Part shown: piece by piece, positions 6,725 to 13,115 of the stretch
How positions within the stretch are numbered: the first letter of the stretch is position 1
How the letters are laid out: every line of letters starts with the position of its first letter
NCBI GenBank assembly: GCA_021786265.1
Contig: JAJYNP010000207.1
Location: 1-22,713, forward strand
Direction: 5' to 3'
DNA: 22,713 nt
DNA from: Chloroflexota bacterium
GTDB taxonomy: Bacteria; Chloroflexota; Limnocylindria; Limnocylindrales; CSP1-4
Position numbers and translations under genes: made by a program
Notes under the pieces: model-generated
What the model was told of the DNA's origin: nothing
Seen by the model: only the letters and a program-made list of their open reading frames with translations
Database searches by the model: none

Positions 6725-7612
6725 ATGAGGGAATCCTGGCTCGGCAAGTACATCGGAGAAGCGATCGGCGTCTACCTGATCGTCCTCTTTGGCTGCGGGC
6801 TGATCTTCTCCGCGATCCTGTTCGGAGTGATCGGCGACTTCTACAGCGCGGGTATGGGCTGGGGTTTCGCGGTCGCGATCGCCGTGTACGCCGGAGCGTC
6901 CATGTCCGGCGCGCACTTCAACCCGGCGGTGACCCTCAGTCTCGCGATCACCGGACGGTTCCCCTGGAATCGGGTGGTGCAGTACTGGATCTCGCAGATC
7001 GTGGGCGGTTTCCTGGGGGCCGTGTCGCTCCTGGCCCTGTTCGGCCCCGCGCTTGGCCAGTTCGCGGCCAAGAACCACCTCGTGATCGGCCAGCCCGGGA
7101 GCGAGAAGCTGGCGATGATGTTCATCCCGATCTCGCCCCATCCCTGGGTGGTCGGCATCAATCAGGCCGCCTACGACGCGGTGCCGATCTGGACCGGCTT
7201 CCTGGCCGAGGCGCTCTGCACCGCCGTGCTGGTGGCCTTCATCCTGGCACTGCTCGAACGGCGGGCCGTCAACGCTCCGAGCAGCTGGTTCTTCCCGATC
7301 GCCCTTGGCGTCCTCGTCTGCATGATCGTCATCATCGACGCCCCGCTGACGATGACCTCGTTGAACCCGGCCCGCGATCTCGGCCCGCGGATCCTGACCT
7401 GGCTCATGGGCTTCGGGTCGATCGCGTTCCCGGGGGTCCGTGACGGCGGCTCACTCCTGGTGACGGTGGGTGGCCCGCTCGTCGGTGGGCCGATTGGCGC
7501 TCTGTTCTTCGACTACGTGATGAAGCCGTTCTATCCCGCGCCCACCCCTGAGCCGACCGCCACAGCGGCGCCCACGGCGGTCGGTGTCAGCGCCGGGGCC
7601 GGCGCGAAGTAA
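6725..7612 (+). CDS. larD: MIP-family aquaglyceroporin, LarD-like lactic acid/glycerol channel
   Basis: A 295-residue channel protein whose ATG at 6725 sits four bases after AGGAG. Six membrane helices and both half-helix motifs are present: NPA at 66-68 (GAHFNPAVT) and NPA at 214-216 within SLNPARD. The Asp after the second motif (218) and the adjacent Arg217 are typical of glycerol facilitators rather than strict water channels. The C-terminus is a Pro/Thr/Ala-rich tail. In Lactobacillus plantarum the lar operon contains LarD, a GlpF-type channel that passes lactic acid. Because larE, larB and larC lie downstream in the same run, a LarD-like role in small hydroxy-acid or polyol uptake is the best reading. 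The symbol rests on context; glpF is the neutral alternative. Confidence 0.85.
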   Translation: MRESWLGKYIGEAIGVYLIVLFGCGLIFSAILFGVIGDFYSAGMGWGFAVAIAVYAGASMSGAHFNPAVTLSLAITGRFPWNRVVQYWISQIVGGFLGAVSLLALFGPALGQFAAKNHLVIGQPGSEKLAMMFIPISPHPWVVGINQAAYDAVPIWTGFLAEALCTAVLVAFILALLERRAVNAPSSWFFPIALGVLVCMIVIIDAPLTMTSLNPARDLGPRILTWLMGFGSIAFPGVRDGGSLLVTVGGPLVGGPIGALFFDYVMKPFYPAPTPEPTATAAPTAVGVSAGAGAK

Positions 7613-7618
7613 CGCTTC

Positions 7619-7643
7619 CGTCCCGATCCGCTCGACCGGGACG
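7619..7643 (+). promoter_or_regulatory. Intergenic hairpin between the channel and DUF362 genes
   Basis: CGTCCCG (7619-7625) pairs perfectly with CGGGACG (7637-7643) around an 11-base loop, six bases after the channel stop. No T-run follows, and the DUF362 ribosome binding site GGAGG (7654-7658) is free. It may be a partial terminator or a processing/stability element that sets different expression of channel and enzyme genes. Confidence 0.35.
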
Positions 7644-7666
7644 ACTGTCACACGGAGGTCCTGTTC

Positions 7667-9016
7667 ATGACGACACGCGTAGCGATCTCCCGCACGGGCG
7701 AGCTGAAGGGCAACGCCCAGTTCATGGCCGGCGAGTACGTCCGATACGACGAGGACGTTGCGAAGATCAAGGCGGCCGTCAAGGAGGCCGTGGAGCTCGC
7801 CGTCGGTAGCATCGACAATGTCATCAAGCCCGGCCAGAAGGTTCTGGTCAAGCCGAACCTCGCCTTCCAGGCCCCGCCGACGAGCTTCGCCGTGGTCGAC
7901 CCGCGCACGCTCGAGGCGGTCCTCCTGTACCTCAAGGAGGCGTCGAAGGCGGGCGAGATCGCGGTCGGCGACAACCCCTCCCTCGGCAAGCACGTCGGGA
8001 AGGCCCGCCCGGCGTTCGCGCAGAGCGGCCTGCTCGAGGCCGCCGAGCGCGGCAAAGCGGACCGGATCATCTACTTCGATGAGCACGAGACGGTGCACGT
8101 GAAGGTGCCCGGCGCGCGGTACCTGCACGAGGCCGACGTGTGGAAGCCATTCCTCGACGCCGACGTCGTGATCAACGTGCCCAAGATGAAGGTCCACCTG
8201 GCCAAGACGGTCACGCTCGGGATCGCGAACTGGCAGGGCATCCTGCGCAACGACCACCCGAGCGAGGGCGGCGTCGACGGGAAGGGCCTGCACACGAACC
8301 AGCAGGGTCAGCACCGCAACGACATCGATCCCAAGGTCGTCGACGAATACCGGATCCGGAAGGCCGATCTGACCATCGTCGACGCCGTGATCGGGATGGA
8401 GGGCCAGGGCCCCCACACCGGCACGCCGATCGAGATGGGCCTGATCATTGCGGGCACGGACACCGTCGCGGTGGACTCGGTCACGGGTGCCTGCATGGGG
8501 TTCGAGCCGAAGGAGATCCCGGCCGTCCGCATCGCCTACCACGACGGGCTGGGCGAGATGCGCCTGGACCACATCGAGGTGGCCGGCGCGCCGATCGACT
8601 CGGTCAAGAAGCACTTCCTGCGGGCGAACGGCAATCCGGTCGGCGTCTGGCCGGGCCTGGACGTCCTCACCCAGCAGACCTGCCCCGGCTGCTTCATCAA
8701 CATCCGCGGCGCGATCGACAATTTCGCCATGCACAGCGGGTTCGATCTCGCCGAGTACAACGCCAAGCTCGATGACATCGTGTTCATCGCCGGCGGACAG
8801 CCCGACCTCGAGCCCGAGTACGTCCGGGGCAAGGTCGTCTTCCTTGTCGGCGACTGCTGGGAGTACTTCCCGAGCGCGCCAAAGATCCGAGAGGCGCTGG
8901 GGCTGGCCCGCAAGGTCATCGTGCGGGCGGGCTGCACCCCCGTATACGTGTTCGCCCAGATCAACCAGGACCTGATCGACCTCGGCACCGAGGCCGGTCT
9001 GCTGGCGCACGTCTGA
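7667..9016 (+). CDS. DUF362 protein in the position expected for an NPN-dependent enzyme
   Basis: A 449-residue intact protein with GGAGG eight bases before its ATG. The DUF362 core spans about 52-310: PGQKVLVKPNLAF (55-67), DADVVINVPKMKVH (164-177), and the hallmark AVDSVTGACMGFEPKEIPAV region (268-287) leading to YHDGLGE. Biochemical roles of DUF362 are largely unknown. An added C-terminal domain (about 330-449) carries CPGC at 339-342 plus Cys397 and Cys423, possible metal ligands, but not a classical 4Fe-4S ferredoxin pattern. By eye, PKMKVH...NDHPSEG recalls the LarA segment with its catalytic His and Ni-binding His; however, no Lys occurs ten residues after His177, where LarA Lys184 would fall. 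It is followed six bases later by the lipoyl-like gene. Its substrate is unknown; a nickel-pincer role is a hypothesis from context. Confidence 0.85.
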   Translation: MTTRVAISRTGELKGNAQFMAGEYVRYDEDVAKIKAAVKEAVELAVGSIDNVIKPGQKVLVKPNLAFQAPPTSFAVVDPRTLEAVLLYLKEASKAGEIAVGDNPSLGKHVGKARPAFAQSGLLEAAERGKADRIIYFDEHETVHVKVPGARYLHEADVWKPFLDADVVINVPKMKVHLAKTVTLGIANWQGILRNDHPSEGGVDGKGLHTNQQGQHRNDIDPKVVDEYRIRKADLTIVDAVIGMEGQGPHTGTPIEMGLIIAGTDTVAVDSVTGACMGFEPKEIPAVRIAYHDGLGEMRLDHIEVAGAPIDSVKKHFLRANGNPVGVWPGLDVLTQQTCPGCFINIRGAIDNFAMHSGFDLAEYNAKLDDIVFIAGGQPDLEPEYVRGKVVFLVGDCWEYFPSAPKIREALGLARKVIVRAGCTPVYVFAQINQDLIDLGTEAGLLAHV

Positions 9017-9022
9017 TCCGCG

Positions 9023-9265
9023 ATGGCAGACATCCGGATCGGCGTGCCGGACAAGGGCGTCACGGTCATCGAGTGGCTCAAGGCGGAGGGGGACTTCGTG
9101 GCCCGGATCGAGCCGGTCCTCCGCTACCGGGCCGATGACGGCACGGAGGACGTCCTCCGTTCGCCCGGCAGCGGCGTCCTGGCCCGCATCGAGGTGCCGG
9201 CCGGCGAATCCGCGCCGCCGGGGGGCACGCTGGGACGGGTCACCATCATCGTCGGAGGGACGTGA
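9023..9265 (+). CDS. Lipoyl/biotinyl-like single-domain protein lacking the modifiable lysine
   Basis: This 80-residue protein fits a complete barrel-sandwich hybrid domain: GVTVIEWLKAEGDFVARIEP, then VLRSPGSGVLARIEVPAGES, then a final GGTLGRVTIIV strand. In carrier domains the turn reads like ETDKA, with Lys carrying lipoate or biotin. Here the equivalent turn is ADDGT, counting back from the conserved SP-x-x-G, so Lys is replaced by Gly. It therefore should not be lipoylated or biotinylated at the usual site and may act as a structural or docking subunit. It starts six bases after the DUF362 stop, and its own TGA (9263-9265) is directly followed by the SDR start, suggesting a coupled set of subunits. 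Confidence 0.75.
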   Translation: MADIRIGVPDKGVTVIEWLKAEGDFVARIEPVLRYRADDGTEDVLRSPGSGVLARIEVPAGESAPPGGTLGRVTIIVGGT

Positions 9266-10042
9266 GTGATACACGGGTCGGGACGTGTCGGCCGGTTCAC
9301 CGGACACGTCGCGTTCGTCACGGGCGGCGGCTCCGGCATCGGTCGGGCCGCCTCCCTCCGGCTCGGCCAGGAGGGAGCCGCCGTCGCCGTCGCCGATGTC
9401 GTCGCCGACTCGGCCCTTGAGACCGCCGCCCTGCTCCAGCGGGGCGGGGCGGCGGCCGTTGCCCTCACCGTCGACGTGGCAGCGGCCGAGGCAGTCGACG
9501 CCGCCGTCGATGAGGCGTGGCGCCGGCTCGGCCCCGTCGACATCCTGGTCAACAACGCGGGGATCATGGGCTACCGGCCCTTTCTCCGGTTGACCGAAGC
9601 CGACTGGGACCGCACCATGGCGGTGAACGCCAAGGGCGTGTTTCTGTGTTCCCAGGCGGTTGCGCGGCGCCTCGCGGCCGCGCACCAGAGTGGGACCATC
9701 ATCAACGTGAGCTCGATCACCAGCGAGGTGGCGATCGAGTTCCAGTCACACTACGCGGCCTCGAAGGGCGCGGTGCGCATGCTGACGCGCGCCATGGCCC
9801 TCGAACTGGCGTCTTACGGCATCACCGTCAACGCGGTGGCGCCCGGGGTCGTGGAGACGGCGATGACCAGCGACCTGCTGGCCGACCCGGCGGTGGCGGA
9901 GCTCACGCTGCCGCTGATCCCGCTCGGTCGGGCAGCTCAGCCGGAAGAGGTGGCCGGGGCCATTGCCTTCCTGGCCTCGGATGACGCCCGGTACATCACC
10001 GGGACCACGGTCACGGTGGACGGAGGGTACCTGTTGCGATGA
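9266..10042 (+). CDS. SDR-family oxidoreductase (classical, NAD(P)-dependent)
   Basis: 258 residues from a GTG at 9266 that touches the preceding stop; GGAGGG lies six bases upstream. It has all classical SDR marks: the nucleotide-binding TGGGSGIG at 19-26, NNAG at 96-99, catalytic Ser150, Tyr163 and Lys167 (SHYAASK), and the VNAVAPGVVET segment after the Tyr motif. An Asp at the end of strand 2 (AVADV) suggests a preference for NAD over NADP. Family members oxidise alcohols or reduce ketones; in this operon, oxidation of a hydroxy acid or related alcohol next to an epimerase/racemase-type step is plausible but unproven. Its stop overlaps the first ATG of a duplicated larE start region. Confidence 0.9.
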   Translation: MIHGSGRVGRFTGHVAFVTGGGSGIGRAASLRLGQEGAAVAVADVVADSALETAALLQRGGAAAVALTVDVAAAEAVDAAVDEAWRRLGPVDILVNNAGIMGYRPFLRLTEADWDRTMAVNAKGVFLCSQAVARRLAAAHQSGTIINVSSITSEVAIEFQSHYAASKGAVRMLTRAMALELASYGITVNAVAPGVVETAMTSDLLADPAVAELTLPLIPLGRAAQPEEVAGAIAFLASDDARYITGTTVTVDGGYLLR

Positions 10043-10067
10043 GCGTCCCCTTGTGATGAGCGTCCCC
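10038..10067 (+). repeat. Direct duplication of the larE start region
   Basis: GATGAGCGTCCCC occurs at 10038-10050 and again at 10055-10067, separated by TTGT: a 17-base tandem unit. The first copy contains an ATG that overlaps the SDR stop (ATGA); the second contains the ATG that is in frame with larE. Because 17 is not a multiple of three, the two ATGs are in different frames. Confidence 0.85.
10039..10056 (+). CDS. Five-codon mini-ORF (MSVPL) before larE
   Basis: The ATG at 10039 reads MSVPL and stops at TGA 10054-10056, which overlaps the larE ATG (10056-10058) as TGATG. The only good ribosome binding site, GGAGGG at 10022-10027, is placed for this first ATG rather than for larE 28 bases away. 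LarE synthesis may therefore rely on reinitiation after this mini-ORF. It was probably created by the duplication rather than evolved as a peptide gene. Confidence 0.4.
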   Translation: MSVPL

Positions 10068-11009
10068 GTTGGGCCGGACCGCCGCCGGCTCCTTCCCGAG
10101 GCCCTTGCGGTCAGGTTCGACGCCCTCCTCGAGATCCTCCGATCGCAGGACGGCGTCCTTGTCGCGTACTCCGGCGGCGTCGACAGCAGCGCGCTGGCCG
10201 CGGCCGCGCACGAGGCGCTCGGCTCGAGGGCGCTCGCCTGCATCGCGGTGTCGCCGTCCCTGGCTGCCGACGAGCTGGCTGGCGCGCAGGCGGTGGCCCG
10301 CCGCATCGGCATCCGCCTCCGTACAGTCGAGACGCACGAGCTCGAGCGCGACGACTACGCGGCGAACACGCCTGCCCGGTGCTACGTGTGCAAGGGCGTG
10401 CTGTTCGTCCGGCTCGCCGCAGTGGCCCGCGAGGAAGGGCTGACGACCGTCGCGTACGGCGCCAACGTCGACGACGCGGTCGACTACCGGCCGGGGGCTC
10501 GGGCCGCGGTCGAGGCGGGGGTGAGGGCACCCCTGGCCGAGGCCGGCATGACGAAGGCCGACGTGCGAGCGCTCGCGCGGGCATACGGACTCCCGAACTG
10601 GGACAAGCCTGCGGCGCCCTGCCTGGCGACGAGGATCCCATACGGCCAGCGCGTCACCGTCGAGAAGCTGCGGCAGATCGAGGAGGCGGAGCGGGTCCTT
10701 CGCGGCCTCGGCTTCCCTGACGGCCGTGTGCGGCACCACGGAGAGGTCGCCCGCGTGGAGGTGCCGCCGGAGCTGGTGGAGCGGGCCGCGAGCGCGCAGG
10801 TGCGGGACGAGCTGCTCCGGGCGCTGCGGCGACTCGGGTTCCAGTACGTCACCCTGGACCTGCAGGGATACCGGTCGGGGAGCCTCAACGAGATGCTCGA
10901 CACCGGCGACGACCCCGCGGCACGGACAGGCCGCCGGGCGCTCCCCGTCCTCGCGGCCGTCGATCTCCCGGTGCCACTCCCCAACGAGGCACGGGCGCAG
11001 CATGGATGA
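10056..11009 (+). CDS. larE: ATP-dependent sacrificial sulfur transferase LarE
   Basis: 317 residues with the PP-loop signature SGGVDSS at 39-45, which binds ATP to adenylate the carboxylated pyridinium substrate. Cys189 in [13 protein letters not shown] matches the sulfur-donating cysteine of Lactobacillus plantarum LarE (Cys176 there). Further family blocks are [11 protein letters not shown] (108-118) and [16 protein letters not shown] (132-147). LarE adds the two sulfur atoms to the nickel-pincer nucleotide precursor made by LarB, before LarC inserts nickel. The C-terminus adds a Pro-rich tail beyond the family core. The final bases overlap the larB start by eight bases, giving tight coupling. 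The start is the second of two duplicated ATGs. Confidence 0.93.
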   Translation: MSVPVGPDRRRLLPEALAVRFDALLEILRSQDGVLVAYSGGVDSSALAAAAHEALGSRALACIAVSPSLAADELAGAQAVARRIGIRLRTVETHELERDDYAANTPARCYVCKGVLFVRLAAVAREEGLTTVAYGANVDDAVDYRPGARAAVEAGVRAPLAEAGMTKADVRALARAYGLPNWDKPAAPCLATRIPYGQRVTVEKLRQIEEAERVLRGLGFPDGRVRHHGEVARVEVPPELVERAASAQVRDELLRALRRLGFQYVTLDLQGYRSGSLNEMLDTGDDPAARTGRRALPVLAAVDLPVPLPNEARAQHG

Positions 11010-11817
11010 GACGCGGCTCGAGGGGCTGCTCGCGGATGTTCGGGCCGGCCGGCTCGATATCCCGGCCGCGGTCGAGCGGCTGCGCAACCTGCCGTACGAG
11101 GACCTCGGGTACGCTCGTCTCGACCACCACCGCGGGCTCCGGCAGGGGCTGCCCGAGGTGGTGTTCTGCCAGGGCAAGACCGTTGCGCAGGTGACGGACC
11201 TGGTGCTTCGCCTCTCCGCGCAGGGAGGGCCCGTCCTCGCGACGCGGGCGACCGCGGAGATGTTTGCCGCCATCCACGGCCGCATCCCGACCGCCGTCCA
11301 TGACCCGGTCGCCCGGACCATCGTGGTGCCGGATCCGGCCGCCCCGGAGCCCCGCCCGGGGATCCTGGTCCTCACTGCCGGGACCGCCGACATCCCGGTT
11401 GCCCAGGAAGCCGCGGTCACCGCGGAGGTGATGGGCAACCAGGTCGAGCGCGTGTTCGACGTCGGCGTCGCCGGACTCCACCGGTTGCTCGACCAGCGCG
11501 ATCGCCTGCGCCGCGCCCGCGTGGTGGTGGTGGTGGCCGGCATGGACGGGGCCCTTCCCAGTGTCGTCGGAGGGCTGGTGAGCGCCCCGGTGATCGCGGT
11601 CCCGACCAGCGTCGGCTATGGCGCCAGCTTTGGCGGCATCGCCGCGCTGCTCACGATGCTGAACGCGTGCGCTCCCGGGATCGCGGTGGTCAACATCGAC
11701 AACGGGTTCGGCGCGGGGTTCATGGCCGGCCTCGTCAATCGCGTCGGGTCGGGGCACGACGCCGCGATTGCCGCCGCGCAGATGGTCTCGGTCGGCGGGG
11801 CCGGAACCGGCTCGTGA
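11002..11817 (+). CDS. larB: Pyridinium-3,5-biscarboxylic acid mononucleotide synthase LarB
   Basis: 271 residues from the ATG at 11002. The N-terminal helical region ([20 protein letters not shown], then [20 protein letters not shown]) is characteristic of LarB. The second half (about 113-262) is the PurE-like AIR-carboxylase domain, with [45 protein letters not shown] and [12 protein letters not shown]. LarB carboxylates the nicotinic ring of nicotinic acid adenine dinucleotide and hydrolyses the phosphoanhydride, the first step of NPN synthesis. Length is normal and the frame is intact. It overlaps larE at its start and larC at its end (GTGA). Confidence 0.95.
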   Translation: MDETRLEGLLADVRAGRLDIPAAVERLRNLPYEDLGYARLDHHRGLRQGLPEVVFCQGKTVAQVTDLVLRLSAQGGPVLATRATAEMFAAIHGRIPTAVHDPVARTIVVPDPAAPEPRPGILVLTAGTADIPVAQEAAVTAEVMGNQVERVFDVGVAGLHRLLDQRDRLRRARVVVVVAGMDGALPSVVGGLVSAPVIAVPTSVGYGASFGGIAALLTMLNACAPGIAVVNIDNGFGAGFMAGLVNRVGSGHDAAIAAAQMVSVGGAGTGS

Positions 11818-13028
11818 TCGGGTTCCTCGACTGCTACTCCGGCATCAGCGGGGACATGCTGCTCGGCGCGCTGGTGGACTCCGGCGTGCCGGTGGGTCAC
11901 CTGGCGGCGACGCTCGATGCGCTCGGGCTGAGCGATGAAATCAGGCTCGAGGCGGAGGAGGTGAGTCGGGGCGGGCTTCGGGCGACGCAGGTACGGGTCG
12001 TGGCGCGCGGAGACCAGCCGCACCGGACGCTGCGCGACATCGAGGCGCTGCTGGCGGCCGCGACCCTCGACGAGGGGGTCAGGGCCGGATCGCTGGCCGT
12101 CCTGCGCCGGATCGTGGACGTCGAGGCCCGCATCCACCGGGTCCCGCCCGAGCAGGTCGAGCTGCACGAGGTGGGGGCGCTCGACTCGATCGCGGACGTG
12201 GTCTGCGGCGTGGCGGGCCTGGCGTCGCTCGGGCTCGACGCCCTCTATGCGTCCTCCGTCCCCGTGAGCACGGGATCGATCGCCGCCGGACACCACGGCC
12301 AGCTCCCGGCGCCCGCGCCGGCGACACTCGACCTGCTGGCTGCGGCCGGCGCACCCACCCGCGCGTTTGGCGAGGGGCGAGAGCTCGTGACACCGACGGG
12401 GGCGGCGATGGTCACCACGCTCGCGCGCTTCCTCCAGCCCGCGATGATCGTCCGCCGGGTCGGGTACGGCGCGGGGGGCGCCGACCTGCCCTGGCCGAAC
12501 GTGCTGCGCCTCTGGCTCGGCGACCCGGTGTCGGGAGCTGTGGGCGATGGCTCCGACCCGGAGCGGCACGTCGTGCTCGAGACGAACCTCGACGACATGA
12601 GCCCCCAGTTGGTCGCCCCCGCGGTCGAATCGCTCTTCGCCGCCGGCGCGCTCGACGTGACCGTGGCGCCCATCTTCATGAAGAAGGGCCGCAGCGGATC
12701 GCTCGTGAGCGTGATCGCGCGTGCTCGGGACGAGGGCGCGCTGGCGGGCGTGCTGCTCCGCGAGACGACCACGCTCGGCGTGCGGGTCCACGACGTGCGC
12801 CGGCACGAGGCCGGGCGGGCATTCGAAACGGTCGCGACGCGCTACGGATCGGTCACGGTCAAGCTCAAGATGCTCGATGGACGGGTGGCGGGCGCCATGC
12901 CGGAGTACGAGTCGGTCCGCGAGCGGGCGGTCGCGGCGGGCGTGCCGGTGCCGCAGGTGCACGCGGCCGCCGCGGCGGCCTGCGAGGCGCTGCTCGGCCG
13001 CGAGCCGGAAGGGGGCTCGCGGGGCTGA
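11814..13028 (+). CDS. larC: Nickel insertase LarC, single uninterrupted ORF
   Basis: The GTG at 11814 overlaps the larB TGA and gives 404 residues. The N-terminus [20 protein letters not shown] is diagnostic, followed by [46 protein letters not shown] and, after a linker, [20 protein letters not shown] and [19 protein letters not shown]. LarC uses CTP to insert nickel into the bis-thiocarboxylic precursor, completing NPN. In Lactobacillus plantarum the gene is split into larC1/larC2 and full LarC is made by programmed frameshifting; here it is one continuous frame. It converges on the EAL gene with 87 bp between them and no strong terminator visible. Confidence 0.95.
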   Translation: MIGFLDCYSGISGDMLLGALVDSGVPVGHLAATLDALGLSDEIRLEAEEVSRGGLRATQVRVVARGDQPHRTLRDIEALLAAATLDEGVRAGSLAVLRRIVDVEARIHRVPPEQVELHEVGALDSIADVVCGVAGLASLGLDALYASSVPVSTGSIAAGHHGQLPAPAPATLDLLAAAGAPTRAFGEGRELVTPTGAAMVTTLARFLQPAMIVRRVGYGAGGADLPWPNVLRLWLGDPVSGAVGDGSDPERHVVLETNLDDMSPQLVAPAVESLFAAGALDVTVAPIFMKKGRSGSLVSVIARARDEGALAGVLLRETTTLGVRVHDVRRHEAGRAFETVATRYGSVTVKLKMLDGRVAGAMPEYESVRERAVAAGVPVPQVHAAAAAACEALLGREPEGGSRG

Positions 13029-13115
13029 TCACGCCTGGACCTCCGGCGCGACCACGCGCGCGTTCGCCGCGTCACTGCGCGGAGACCAGGATCGCGCTCG
13101 GCACCCGGGTTTGGC

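Noticed and set aside
7667..9016. Calling this protein LarA
   Set aside because: The sequence is DUF362, not DUF2088; the lysine position of LarA is not preserved and similarity is only by eye over a short segment.
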